Below, piece by piece: positions 1 through 12,899 of a stretch of DNA of 64,000 nucleotides. The notes beneath the pieces are model-generated. The model ran no database searches. It saw nothing but the letters and a program-made list of their open reading frames with translations, and was not told the DNA's origin. The translations under genes and the position numbers were made by a program. The stretch's first letter is position 1. Each line of letters begins with the position of its first letter. The stretch is taken from contig NC_063442.1 in assembly GCF_020379485.1 (NCBI RefSeq), positions 11,185,509-11,249,508 on the forward strand. The letters run 5' to 3'. Origin of the DNA: Brassica napus (Eukaryota > Streptophyta > Magnoliopsida > Brassicales > Brassicaceae).

Positions 1-3000
1 GAGGACGAAGATGATGAAGATCGGGTAATTCTCAGGTTTGAGGATGGTATCAATGGTCTAAACGTTCTTGATCATTTGGAGGTTCTTAGAGATCATAGAT
101 TTTCTGATGAAACACTTCATGTAATGCCTGTTGAAGTTTTTGGCTCGAGACGTCAAGGACGAACAACTTCTATTTACAGCCTTCTTGGCAGAACTGGGGA
201 TGGTGCTACTCCTTCACAGCATCCTCTTTTATCGGGATCTCCATCACTTCCAGTGTCGCAAAGTCAAACAGGTTCTCTTTTGTTTTTACTTGTGTTCATT
301 TCCCTTTTATGTTTTGTTATATTTAAGTTTGCTACCAGATTACATTTTGTTTGTGTTGATCTTCCTGAAGGAATAATTTGTTAATCGACTGTTTTCTTCT
401 CTTTGTAGAAAGCACACATGATCATACTGTTGGAGGTAGGGATTCCAACGGTAGTTCTTCGTCACGGCTGGATGCTATATTCCGATCTTTGAGGAATGGC
501 CGGCAGGGGCATCGTTTGAATTTATGGGCTGATGACAGCCAGCAAATTGTTGGATCTGGCGCTTCTACCGTACCACAAGGCCTTGAAGATTTGCTGGTAT
601 CTCAGTTGAGACGTCCCGGCTCTGATAATCCTTCTGATCAGAATCCATCACCTTTGGAACCCCAGTCACAGGCCGAGAGTGGGCAGCCCCAGGAGGCAAC
701 TGTCAGACCTGAAATTCCAGATGAAAACGCCACTGGTAATGGAGGTGCCAATGTGTCTGCTCCCTCTATCGTTTCGCCAGTTGCATCTGCTCCCCCGGAT
801 ACACGAGCCACTGCTACTGATTCTGTCTCAAGCTCGCGGTCTCAGTCAGTCGAAATGCAATATGATCCAAATGATTCAACTGTTCGGGATGTTGAAGCGG
901 TGAGTCAAGAAAGCGGTGGGAGTGGGGCAACCTTGGGTGAAAGCCTTAGGAGTTTGGATGTTGAGATCGGAAGTGCTGATGGACATGATGATGGTGCAGA
1001 AAGGCATGATGTACAGCCAGCTATGCGCTCAAGAAGAGCAAATTTGTCAGTTGTGCCATCTTCAACTGGGCGAGAAGCTTCTCTTTATAGTGTAACTGAG
1101 GTTCCTGAGAACTCCGGTCACGAGGCTGAGCAGGATAATCCACCAGAGGAGCAACCAGTTAACAGGGATGTTGCTTCTAGTTCTATTGATCCTGCGTTTT
1201 TAGATGCCCTACCTGAGGGACTGCGAGCCGAAGTCCTTTCAGCTCAGCAAGCACAAGCGCCAGAACCTTCTAGCAATGAACAGCAGAATTCTGGAGATAT
1301 TGATCCGGAGTTTCTTGCTGCACTTCCTGCTGATATCCGAGCTGAAGTTCTGGCACAGCAACAAGCACAACGGGTTCATCAGTCTCATGAACTTGAAGGT
1401 CAGCCTGTTGAGATGGACACCGTTTCAATAATTGCAACGTTTCCTTCGGAGTTGCGAGAAGAGGTATTGAGCTGTTGCCTTATAACGGCATGAGTAGAGT
1501 TGAAGTGTATTCATCTAATATTACTTTTGTTATCAGGTGTTGCTGACGTCAGATGATGCCGTTCTTGCAAATTTAACACCTGCACTGGTTGCGGAAGCAA
1601 ACATGCTGCGTGAAAGGTTTGCTCATCGATACCATAACCGTGCACTTTTTGGTATGCATCCAAGACATCGTAGAGGGGAGGCATCCAGGCGAGGTGAAGG
1701 TGTCATATCTGGAAATGAGGGGATTGCTTCTCGTAGGTCTGCTGCAAAGGTTATAGAGGCCGCTGGAGCTCCCCTAGTTAACACTGAGGCACTCCAAGCA
1801 ATGATTCGTATTCTTCGGATAGTTCAGGTACTTACCTAATGCATTACTTAGATATTTAACTGGCATCACTTGGACAATTCATTTATATATCTTTGGTCTG
1901 CAGCCTCTTTACAAGGGTCCTCTGCAGAGGCTTTTGCTGAATTTATGTTCTCATGGCGAAACAAGGTTTTCCTTGGTTAATACATTCATGGATATGCTGA
2001 TGCTCGACACAAGGAAGCCTGTTAACTACTCGAGTGTTTCCGAACCACCTTATCGTCTTTATGCTTGTCAAAGCAATGTAACATATTCACGTCCTCAGCA
2101 CTTTGATGGTATGCATCTTTTAATACATTGGATTCTGACTGGGGATGTGTTTATAATAACCAAGTTCTGTAGATAATAGTTGTAATTCTATTTGCAGGGG
2201 TTCCTCCTCTAGTGTCTCGGCGTGTCCTTGAGACTTTGACATATTTGGCACGAAATCATATATACGTAGCAAAGATTCTGCTTCAATCCAGGCTTTCCCT
2301 GCCTTCCCTTCAAGGTTCAGTACCCTCAGACAAGGCACGTGGAAAAGCTGTTGTAGTAAGTGATGATCACATGAGCAGAACGCAGCAGGAACCCGAATCT
2401 GTAGCCTTTGCGTTGCTTCTAAGCCTCCTGAATCAGCCCCTTTATTTGAGAAGTGTGGCTCATCTTGAACAGGTACTCCTTTTCATTCGGTGCTATGGTT
2501 TGGCTTTGTTTACTGTTATGAAAACTAACTCGGGTTTGTATGTATTTTCTCATCATTTGTTCCAGCTGCTGAACTTACTGGAGGTCATCATTGACAACGC
2601 TGAACGAAAGTCTGAGTCAGCTGACGGATCAGATGGGTCTGCCACCGAGCAGCAATCAACGCATCAAGCGTTAGAAGTTGAAAACAATTCAGAAAACCAC
2701 GATATGGTATCTGGCACAGCTGGTACAGTGACCAAGCCAATTGTCTCATCTGGAAGTTCGTCCAACAGAGCAGAGAGTGAATGTGATGTTCATACTGTGT
2801 TGCTTAATCTTCCCCAGTCAGAGCTGTGTCTGCTTTGTTCATTACTTGCACGTGAAGGGTATGTCAGATGCTTATATGTGAACACCTCCTACTTTCTGTT
2901 CTTTCTATCTGTCAGTTAATGCTTAAATTCTGTAAGTTCTACAACTAGCCTTACTAATTGTTGTGCTGTTGATTCAGTTTGTCAGATAATGCATACACCC

Positions 3001-5455
3001 TTGTAGCGGAGGTGCTGAAAAAACTTGTGGCCATTGCTCCAAGCCATTGTCATTTGTTTATCACAGAGCTTGCAAACGCAATACAGAACCTGACAAGATC
3101 AGCGATCAGTGAACTTCACATGTTCGGTGAAGCCGTAAAAACGCTTCTAAGTACCACGTCATCAGATGGATCAGGAGTACTGAGGGTTTTGCAGGCATTA
3201 AGCTCCCTCGTTGATTCGTTGTTAATCACAAAAGAGAAGAATTCCGAAGAGCATGTTGCTGTGTTTTCTCAGCTATCGAACATCAATTTAGCTTTGGAAC
3301 CTCTGTGGCTGGAGTTGAGCAATTGCATATGCAAAATAGAGGGGCATTCTGATTCTGCTTCTGCTTCTACGACGTCTCCAACAACCTCGACGAGTTCAGC
3401 AACAACAAGGGGAGCTGGAGTAAGCCAGTCACTTCCTGCTGGTGCCCAAAACATGTTGCCTTATGTAGAGTCGTTTTTTGTTACCTGTGAGAAATTGCAT
3501 CCATCATCACAGTCTTGTGATATCTCGGTTCCCATGGCGGCTTCTGATGTTGAGGAGCAGCCCAAGGGTCCAGGACCAAGCAGCAGCTCCAAGGTGGATG
3601 AGAAATACGGTTCTTTTATCAAGTTTTCTGAAAGGCACAGGAAACTTCTTAATGCTTTCATCCGACAAAATCCTGCTCTGCTTGAGAAGTCCTTTTCGCT
3701 AATGCTCAAGGTTCCACGTTTTATTGAATTTGATAACAAACGTGCATACTTCAGATCAAAGATAAAACACCAGCATGACCATCACCATAGCCCTTTGAGA
3801 ATCTCAGTGAGAAGAGCCTACATTCTTGAAGATTCATACAACCAATTGCGAATGAGGTCAACTCAGGAACTGAAAGGTAGATTGACTGTTCACTTCCAAG
3901 GAGAAGAAGGTATTGATGCTGGTGGGCTTACCAGGGAATGGTATCAGCTGTTGTCAAGGGTTATTTTTGACAAAGGAGCTCTTCTGTTCACAACCGTTGG
4001 CAATGACTCGACTTTCCAACCGAATCCAAACTCTGTTTACCAGACAGAGCACCTCTCCTACTTCAAATTCGTTGGCCGGGTGGTAAGCTCTTTTTTTTCT
4101 TTTTTTTTTTTACCTATGTAAGTAGACTTATTTGCAGCTGCGTTAATTCCTTCCTAAATTCTATCTATCCTGCGTGCACAGGTTGGAAAAGCTCTGTTTG
4201 ATGGTCAACTACTTGACGTCCATTTCACTCGCTCTTTTTACAAGCATATCTTGGGAGTTAAGGTCACGTACCATGATATTGAAGCTATAGATCCCGATTA
4301 CTATAAAGCCCTGAAATGGATGCTGGAGGTATATATATACTGTAGATACACCTTTGTTTGTTTGTTTGGTCCAAAGCATTTGTTACTCATCTGTTCTTTT
4401 TTCTATAATGCAGAATGATATTAGCGATGTCCTAGATCTCACTTTTAGCGTTGATGCTGATGAGGAAAAGCTAATACTGTATGAAAAAACGGAGGTAACA
4501 ACTATAACTTGTTCAGCCTTTTTTAACAGTGTCTTTGAAATAAAATTTGTTTTGAACGAACATTAAAATAAAATAAAAATTGCAGGTGACTGACCATGAA
4601 CTGATCCCTGGAGGGCGAAACATTAAAGTCACTGAGGAGAATAAGCATGAATATGTAGACCTAATCGCCGAGCATCGATTAACCACAGCCATTCGTCCTC
4701 AGATAAATGCATTCCTGGAAGGGTTTAGTGAACTTATCCTTAAAGATCTAATATCGATTTTTAACGACAAGGAACTGGAGTTATTAATAAGTGGTCTTCC
4801 TGATATCGACTGTAAGTAGTATTTATAAAATATATCATAATCCTCCTGTACCAAGAATTTCATTGCCTCTGACCTTTTTTTGTTGGGTTACTAATGTATC
4901 AGTGGATAACCTGAGGGCGAATACTGAATATTCTGGGTATAGTCCTGGATCCCCTGTTATCCAGTGGTTCTGGGAGGTTGTTCAGGGATTGAGCAAAGAA
5001 GACAAAGCCCGTCTATTGCAGTTTGTGACTGGAACCTCTAAGGTAAAGAAGAAAACATGTTTGGTTTGTTTCATTAAAGATAAGATTGTTTTTTTTCTTT
5101 ACAAAGTGGGAAACTGACGTTTTGAACTCAACAACACAGGTACCTCTGGAAGGATTTAGTGCCCTTCAAGGAATTTCAGGGGCACAGAAGTTTCAGATCC
5201 ACAAGGCATATGGAAGCGCTAATCACTTGCCGTCTGCTCATACCTGGTAAAAAAATCTCAATCCCCTCCAATGAAACTATTCTCTGATGAATGATGGATG
5301 ACCACAAATATTAATATATATATATATATATGCAAAACTGTTTTGTTTGCAGTTTCAATCAGTTAGATCTGCCAGAGTACCCGTCTAAGGAACATCTGCA
5401 GGAGAGGCTGCTGCTTGCAATCCATGAAGCAAGTGAAGGATTCGGATTTGGTTAA
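1..5455 (+). CDS. UPL2-like: Giant HECT E3 ubiquitin ligase, UPL1/UPL2 family, 3' part (second copy, cut by window start)
   Basis: This is the C-terminal ~1,480 residues of a UPL-type ligase, in 13 exons: 1-271 (partial), 409-1463, 1537-1827, 1904-2108, 2198-2472, 2566-2858, 2978-4082, 4182-4328, 4414-4494, 4586-4811, 4903-5042, 5140-5246, 5353-5455. All introns are GT..AG and the reading frame stays open across every junction. It matches the complete - strand gene at 24337-36622 exon for exon. It carries the acidic tail end, three DUF4414/UBM-like repeats (exons at 409-1827) and a complete HECT domain. The catalytic cysteine sits in the motif SAHTCFNQL and its codon is split by the intron 5247-5352. 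One amino-acid difference from the other copy was seen: Val (GTT, position 1977) versus Ala. The 5' part lies outside the window, so I cannot say whether this copy is full length and expressed. Confidence 0.9.
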
Positions 5456-6159
5456 AACAAAAACCAGCTTCCTTTTTTTTTTATTTTGCTATTTCATTCT
5501 ATACATATACCTTTTGGGCAAAACGAATGATTTTCTGTAATTCGCACTCTCTACTCGAACGTCCTTTTAAAAGAGTATGTTCAATAGATATTTTTATCCC
5601 TTAGTTTGCAGAGAAATTTATATGGAAAGGCACTTCCTATGAAAATCATAACACAAATAACCACTTTCTCTATTAGAAAGCGCTTCCACCCCTCATTGGA
5701 TACAAGAAATTCTCTCTATGCTCAACTCGCTTACACCTTGATTGGTAGTATGCTGTAACAGTTGTATGTTTTTGCTAAATTATATAATAAAATGATTGAT
5801 ATAGTATGAATATGTTACTTAAAATTATTACAAAATTAGTATATAATATATTTATTTCTAATGAATATATTTTTAATATATAGAATTTATTTATTTTATT
5901 TTATATAATATATCAAAAATATTATTTTCAAAATATATTTTACAATTTAAATATTTATTTTTAAAAGTAATAATTTCACATTTAAAATATAATTTTGTTT
6001 ATATAATCAAATTATAATTTAATTGTGAATTGTTATTTTAAAAAATATTTTTATTGTAAATTTATTTAAGAAATCAAATTTTAATTTTCTGGATATAAAA
6101 ATAATTTCACAGTATTATAAAATAAAATAAATTAATTAATTATATTTTTTTAATTTTAT
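5456..6159. other. 3' flank of the ligase gene inside the left arm
   Basis: AT-rich 3' UTR and downstream DNA with no coding potential. It contains a poly-T run just after the stop and long A/T stretches from ~5770. The same sequence occurs inverted at 23633-24336. No clear terminator motif can be pinned down. Confidence 0.7.
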
Positions 6160-6162
6160 AAA

Positions 6163-6893
6163 TTATAAATGCAAATACTATTCTAAAAGTTTCATATAAG
6201 AGCATTGACTAGAAAATATTTGAAGAGCATTAAGACTATTTTGTTAGTAACTATTTTTCTAACAAATGTTTATCGAATAACGTAGAGCATAATGCTAATA
6301 CTAATAACATAAACATTTGTTATACTCAGCATAAAATATTGTTAAAACTTATTTCTATTGTGAGTTGGCATTTTCCTTTCCAAAGTCACTACACCACACA
6401 TCTCCAATAAACTTCAAAAAATTTAATTCATCTAGCCTTTCTTGATCTAATAATATATTTTTACCTAATCTAGTGTCTACAATAATCTTTTTTCCTATCA
6501 GTCAACCAAGAAAACTCATCTTCCTCATCTTCCATATCCAGAGAAATTAACATGTACGAATATGAGACAATTACCAACCGCACTAAAAACCCATCTGTTG
6601 GGTCTTTCAACATCGGTCGTGAATCAGATTTCATTGTTTTTTTCGAACATCGGCTTAAAAATCTAAGTGAAGCTTTTTTATGAGTTTCTTCTCTCTTTTT
6701 TCAATACCAGGAGGTTCGGATCAAAGCCCGTAATTCTCCCAGGCCCGAAAACACATCATGTTATATTAGTTTCGTCCCATTGGCCACTCTAACTTGAGAC
6801 CTCTGACACAATGTCCAAAAATCCTTTCCAGTTAAACTAATGATCTATGGTTACAAGTCTCTTCTCTCATTTCCCATATCTATCTTTCATTAA
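6163..6893 (+). repeat. Left long terminal inverted repeat
   Basis: This ~730 bp segment aligns in reverse complement with 14770-15503. Clear anchors are the segment around 6580-6620, which pairs with 15040-15075, and the segment around 6770-6830, which pairs with 14845-14910. Identity looks like roughly 75-85% with small indels, so the arms are far older than the outer inverted duplication. Its outer end lies within a few bases of the outer arm boundary at 6159. Confidence 0.8.
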
Positions 6894-8219
6894 GTTTTAG
6901 TTTGCTTCTTTTATTGTTTTGTCGTCAAGCTTTTTTCCAGCTAATTTCATCGCAACAATAATAATGATGGAGGATAGTGACTTTTTCAAAATGTTTACGG
7001 GGAAACCTTTCGAGAATTGTACATTAAAGCAAGGTCAAGGACTCACTTTCAGAAATGCACCACTTAATCAGGCTGTTCGAAAAAATTGAAGCCAAACTAA
7101 TGATACAAGTCAATTGAGTACAAAAGTAAGATATAAACAGATGGGTAACAGACATAATAATACAACTACAATTCCGTATAAACTGTCTGAAGCAGAGTAT
7201 GTTGCTAAGAGAAGAGATGATATATGTTATACTTGTGATAAGAAGTTGTCCAATGCGCACAATTGTTGCTACAGAAAGTTGTATGTGATAGTGGTTCTAA
7301 AGGAGGATGAAATGGATGAAGAGTTTCATGATTCTATTGAAGATGTGAATGATATGGTTGTAGAGGTGATGGAATTGTCACTATTCTCATTTTTTGGACT
7401 TTCCTCACCAACAACAACGAAGAAGTTGAATTAGCAAGACGAAGATACTGGTGATGATAGATAGTGGAGCTACACACAATTTAATCTCCTTCAATGATTG
7501 TCTTTAAAACTCAATCGAAGCGAGAGCACAAATCGAAGATGCAGATCAAAGTGGGTACAGGAATTGTGGTTACTGAACCAGGGTTTGCACACAGGTTTCT
7601 TTGATGGTGCAGTCAATTGATTTGAAGAATTATTTTATCATTTTAGAACCTAGCAGTGTCAATATCATCCTCGGTGTTCAACGGCTTCGAATCTTAGGGA
7701 AGTGTGAATTTGATTGCGAGAATCAAACCCTTTCTTACAAGAAATGGATATTGAAAGGTGATCCGTCTATTTCTAACAAGGAGATGGGTTTGGATATGGT
7801 TTCAGTCGTGCTTGGTTTGCAATCAGTGGAAGAATCTCAAAGACATTGCGAAGGATTTCCGACATAAATTCAACAAGTTCTGGAACACTTTCAAGAAGGG
7901 TTTGCTGAGCCCAAACAGTTGCCTCCTAAACGAGGGTATGAGCATTCAATTCAATTAATCCCTGGGACCAAACCTATTTGTATGAGACCGTATAGATATC
8001 CCCACTCTCACATGGAAGAGATGGAGAAGTTAGTTGATGAAATGCTTTAATCTGGTGTGATAAGGTAAAGTAGAAGTCCTTATGCAAGTCCAGTACTCCT
8101 GGTTAAGAAAAAGGACAAAACTTGGAGGTTCTGTGTTGATTACCGTAGAGTAAAAAAAGCTACAATACCGGATAAATTCCATATTCAGTTAATAGATCAG
8201 CTTTTAGATGAGTTGGAGG

Positions 8220-9556
8220 CAGGGCCGGACTTTAGGATAAGCGGGTGAAGCGGCTGCTTAGGGCAGCAAATTTCAAGGGGCATGTTTTAGTTTTTTTTTA
8301 TAGATAATTAAAGTTTATAAAGTTGCTAAAATAATACTTGGGGCATAATTAATAAGAATGATATTTGTCGGATCTTTTAACAATATCAATAAACTGTTTA
8401 TTAAAAAATATAGTAGTTAAATATATTATTAAATTGTTAGTAGTAATATATTATAAGGATGGCAATCCACAGGAGATATTGCGGTTGGCCGAGGTGGAAA
8501 GTAAGCTATGGATGGAGGCACAGTTAACCGTGAATGACCCTAGGGAGAATTCATATAATGGGAGTTTACAACAATCTGCGGATTTAGACCTGGAAGTTTC
8601 TAGAGTTTGTTATATTGACGGAGCTTGGAAAGAGGAAGACATATTTACGGGACAAGGTTGGTTTTGCAGAAAGAGTGGATCGACTGATGTCATGATGGGG
8701 GCAATGAATCTTCGTAGAAGTTTGTCACCCTTGCATGCTGAGTTTGAAGCACTAATCTGGGCAATGGAATGCATGAAGACCCTCCAATTTTCTGACGTAG
8801 TGTTTGCAACGGATTGTTCTCAGCTGGTGAAGATGGTGTCGACACCTGATGAATGGCCTGCTTTCTCTACACATATAGAAGAATTCAATCGCAGTAAGAC
8901 TTTCTTCCTTCAATTCCGGATCAGACATATCCTTAGAGCACAAAATACTTTGGCGGACAAGCTTGCACGCGGTGCGAGGAGTTCTCCTTCAGCTTTGCTT
9001 TATGTCGATTCAATCCCACCGGTTTGGCTTGCTAGACCGGTTGGAGTTTCTAGTTAGTTTTAGTTGATGTTGTCAAAAAAAAAAAAATTATAATTAAATG
9101 GAAACCCTAATTAAAATTTAACCATTAATAAGAAGATTGCTATCAAAACAAAGAAATTGCTTACTGCATATTGTTGACAATTTGTCAATTTCGGTATCAG
9201 TTGCAATAGCTGAACGAAGTTTTTCGAAGTTAAAACTGATAAAGAACTATTTGCGGTCTACCCTGTTACAAAAGAGATTAAATGGGTTGGTTCTGTTATC
9301 AATTGAGACAGCTATAGTTGAAAGACTCGACTACATAAATTCAATGAATGATTTTGCAGGAAAAAAATGTAAGAAGATCAATATTTCAACAATAAGTATC
9401 TTTGATTCTATTGTTTTTTTTATAAACATTTTTGATATTTGATTGTTTTATGGAAGTTTCATTTTTTATTACTCTTGTTATACGATTTTGAATTATATAT
9501 AAGGACATTGTTTTTTTAATTGGCTTGGGGCATCATAAGATGTTGGACCGGCACTG
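8220..9556. mobile_element. hAT-type transposon remnant inserted in the gypsy reverse transcriptase
   Basis: The 8-bp sequence GTTGGAGG occurs directly on both sides (8212-8219 and 9557-9564). The ends are CAGGGCCGGAC and, in reverse complement, CAGTGCCGGTCC, a typical hAT terminus. Removing the element and one target copy restores the gypsy reading frame through DELEGG..VFSKLDLR. An internal fragment at ~9165-9350 reads AERSFSKLKLIKNYLRST, the C-terminal hAT dimerisation segment of transposases of the TTF/ZMYM1-like group. The rest of the transposase is missing. Confidence 0.88.
8457..9087 (+). mobile_element. 5'-truncated LINE (L1-type) with RNase H domain
   Basis: An open frame of ~190 residues up to the stop at ~9055 ends the LINE ORF2. 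It has plant L1 RNase H signatures: CYIDGAW, HAEFEAL, FATDCSQLV and NTLADKLARGAR. A short 3' UTR and a 13-A tail (9075-9087) follow. A 6-7 bp target duplication (A)TTATAA lies at 8450-8456 and 9087-9093. It is inserted inside the hAT element and is truncated at the 5' end, as is usual for LINEs. The open frame suggests it is one of the younger insertions in the nest. Confidence 0.88.
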
Positions 9557-12155
9557 GTTGGAGGGTGGTGCTTGTGTTTTTTCTAAGTTGGATCTGCGCT
9601 CAGGGTATCACCAGATAATAATGGAGGAAGCTGATACTGAAACAACAGCGATTTGAACTCATATTGGGCATTATGAGTCTCTGTTCTAATGCCAGTTGGA
9701 TTGTCTAACACACTGGCAACGCTCCAAGCTTTAATGAATGAGGTTTCCAAACCATTGTTGAGGCCTTTTGTGTTAGTATTCTTCTATGATATCCTGATCT
9801 ATAGTTGCAATGTTGAAGAGCATGTGAGTCATCTGAAAGAAGTCTTGGAGTTGTTGATTTAGCATCAGTTGATTTCTATTAAGAAGAAATGTTCATTTGG
9901 CCAGAATAAAATGGAGTACTTGGGCCATGTGATTTTGGCTGAAGGAGTTGCGACTGATTCAGCTAAAACAGAAGAAATCTCTAAGTGGCCAGCTCCAAAA
10001 ACAGTGAAAGAGCTGAGAAGTTTCTTGGGGCTTACCGGGTACTATAGACGTTTTGTGAAGTCTTATGGAGTTATAGCGAGACCATTGACTGATCTGTTGA
10101 AGAGAGAAGCGTTTGACTGGGGAAGTAAAGAACAAAAATCGTTTGATATACTCAAACAAAGGATGATCAATGCTCTGGTTCTTGCTTTGCCAAACTTTCA
10201 AGAACAGTTTATAATAGAATCGGATGCCTCAGGGTATGGTTTTGGAGCGGTTTTCATGCAGAGTCAGTGACCAATAGCATACTTTGGTAATGACTTAACT
10301 GATAGAGAGCAATTGAAGCCTGTTTATGAAAGAGAACTTATGGCTATTGTAATGGTGGTGAAGAAATGGAAACACTATCTAATGGGGAGAAGATTCACAA
10401 TTTTTACTAACCAAAAGAGTTTGAAGTTTTTGCTTGATCAAAGGGATGTTTTTTATGGACAACAGAAGTGGCTTACCAAGCTTTTAGGATATGATTTTGA
10501 GATCATATATAAAGCTGGTATTGATAAGAAGGTAGCTGATGGTCTTTCGTGCGTTATTATGGAGCAGTCTTTCCCAATAATCGAGATGATGATGGCCTTG
10601 ACACAACAAGTCTCTACTCTTCGGATGCAAGATGTGTTTGATAAAATTGATGGAGATGAGCAGATTCAACAAACCTTTCGTGACTTCCTGTTTGGTTCGT
10701 GTGAAAAACCGGTTATACTGTGAAAGGTGATCGTCTTTTCTATAAAGATAGACTAGTTTTACGGAAAGGATCAAAACACATTGCTATGATCTTGGAGGAA
10801 TATCACAGTGGTATGATGGGAGGTCATTCAGGGGTGTTAAAGACGACTAAAAGGACTCAAAGATGATTTCACTGGCCAAATTTGAAGTAGGATGTGCAGA
10901 AGTTTGTGGCGGAGTGTAATGTGTGCCAAACAAACAAAACCTCAACCTTGTCTCCAGCCGGCTTATTGAGCCTATTCCGATACCGAATTAGATATAGGAG
11001 AAATTATCTATGGATTTTATTGGAGGGTTACCAAAATCTAATGGAGTGGATGCAATTTGTATAGTGGTGGATCGTTTGAGTAAGTATGCTCATTTTTTTA
11101 CCTTGAAGCATCCTTATACGGCTCATTCAGCTGCAGAGAAGTTTGTGAAGGAGATTGTCAGAATACATGGGTTTCCTTTGTCTATTATATATGATCGTTA
11201 CAGAGTGTTCGTAAGTAGCTTTTGGAGGAAATGTTTTAAATCGCCTGATACCAAACTGAAGTTCTTTACAGCATATCACCCACAATCAGATGGGAAAACA
11301 TAGGTTATTAATCGCTTCTTGGAGTCATACTTAAGGTGTTTTACTTAGTCCCATTCGAGGCAATGGAGTCAGTATTTGGCTTGGGCTGACTTCTGGTATA
11401 CATCTTCCTTTCATACATCCTTAAAAGCTACTCCATTTGAGCTGGTTTATGGAAGGAAGACACCTTATTTGTTGTAGTTTGAGGAAGGATAAACAAAGAA
11501 CATTGAGGTAGAAACCAGGTTGCAAGACAGAGATGCTATGCTGGAAGATATAAAAATACATCTTCTGAGGGCTAAAGATTTGATGAAGAATAACGCAGAC
11601 AAACACCGTAAGGATTTACAGTTCTCTGTGGGGTCTTCTGTCTTTCTCAAGTTAAGACCTTACCGACAGAACAATATGACCAAAAGGTTTTGTCAGAAGC
11701 TTGTTGGAAGTTTTATGGGCATTTCAAGGTTCTGGAACGCGTGGGAGAAGTTACATATCGTTTGGAGTTGCCTCAGTCTTGCAAGATAGATCCCGTTTTT
11801 TCATGTGTCTCAGCTCAAACCGGTTCTTGGCACGGGGCATTTGGTAATGCCACTTCTGGCGTCATTGACAGATGCAAAAGAGTTGGTATTGTACCCTGAA
11901 GAGTTGATGGATTCACACTATGATGAGCATGGTACTTCGGAAGTGTTGGCTCGTTGGAAGGGATTACCGCATTTTGAGCACACTTGGATGAATATTAAGG
12001 AGTTTGAGCAGAGTTTTTCCACCTTTGAGCTTGAGGGCAAACTTAATTTTGGTAAGGGGCGTATTCATAGAATCCATTGTGTGTATGTGAGGAAGAAGTT
12101 AACTACTGGAGAGGAGTTAGTAGCAAAAGGAAGAAAAGATGAAGTCGAGAAGTGA

Positions 12156-12400
12156 TGATGTCGTGGAGGAAGTCTTTGCAAACAGTTATGAGTCAAACAG
12201 TCAAACAAACTTAGTATAAATATTGTATTGAGTTGTATTGGGTCTTTTGTGCAATTTGTTAATTGTTTCTTTGGTCCTGGAAGAATAATTCTTCAAGAAT
12301 TTGGCTCTACACCGTATTTGGTGGTTAGAGATTGTATTCGTAGTTGATAAGTCAATAAAATACTTCTTTGTGCTTATCAGGTTCATCGATGATTAACCAG
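12156..12400 (+). other. Possible 3' untranslated region or LTR remnant of the gypsy element
   Basis: DNA just after the last gypsy codon has the G/T-rich, AATAAA-containing look of a retrotransposon 3' region (AATAAAATAC near 12354). No second copy was found 5' of the gag remnant, so an LTR cannot be demonstrated. Confidence 0.35.
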
Positions 12401-12522
12401 TGTCCCTAAACGTCCTCTTTCTCAACAAAGAGCATATGTCACGCTTTATTCCTCTTACAGTTGTTATCACTCTTTTGGAGTTTCACAAATTTGTGCTGAC
12501 AAAGTTCTTCTGAAATATTTAT

Positions 12523-12662
12523 CAAACACCAAACCGCTCGCCACTTGGTTAAAATTAACACCGGTTCAAACCCCTTTCGGTGTTAGCTACTGGCCGCCAA
12601 ACACCAAAAAGCTCGCCACTTGGTTAAAATTAACACTGGTTCAACCCCGTTCGGTGTTATCC
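12523..12662 (+). repeat. Tandem duplication, ~75 bp unit, two copies
   Basis: A segment beginning CAAACACCAAA and containing CTCGCCACTTGGTT and TTCGGTGTTA occurs at 12523 and again at 12598, with a few substitutions. Confidence 0.85.
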
Positions 12663-12899
12663 ATCAGCAACTCCACCCAAACCACCACCCTGCTTACAAC
12701 GAAACCACAAATATGCCAACATGTACATTAGCATGTTACAGTGTACACGTCGAAAACGAAAAAACCCTATAAAAAACCCTAGAGGTCATTAGAGGTCTAT
12801 TGTGTCGGATAACTTTCAGGTCAGAAACTATGTAAATTTAAAAAACGTAAAAATTGACAGCTTCAAATCTGAACTAATCAAAAATAGAGTTTTAAAGTT

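Larger units (their letters stand above)
1..6159 (+). repeat. Left arm of ~6.16 kb inverted duplication
   Basis: Positions 1-6159 are the reverse complement of 23633-29790; paired coordinates sum to 29791 or 29792. Homology covers exons, introns and ~700 bp of 3' flank, and it continues to the window start, so the true arm is longer. Differences noticed by eye: position 1977 (T versus C), one T more in the poly-T of the intron after exon 2978-4082, position 6030 (T versus C), and a 1-bp A-run change near 5835. The last shared base pair is 6159/23633. Confidence 0.95.
6960..12160 (+). mobile_element. Decayed Ty3/gypsy retrotransposon, chromovirus-like
   Basis: Polyprotein remnants appear in canonical order: a gag zinc-knuckle-like segment (~7114-7330, Cys/Cys/His/Cys residues), an aspartic protease with IDSGATHNLISF (~7455-7490), reverse transcriptase (~7923-8218 and 9565-9860, with FCVDYRRV and SKLDLRSGYHQI), RNase H (~9869-10720, with [12 protein letters not shown]), an integrase with an HHCC-like zinc finger and core (~10725-11340, with AYHPQSDGK), and a C-terminal chromodomain-like segment (~11800-12080, with RWKGLPHFEHTW). 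Numerous stops and frameshifts break it, and an Asp of the integrase core region appears changed (IIYDRY). An hAT element interrupts the reverse transcriptase. Flanking LTRs were not identified, so the copy is non-functional and probably end-truncated. Confidence 0.9.
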
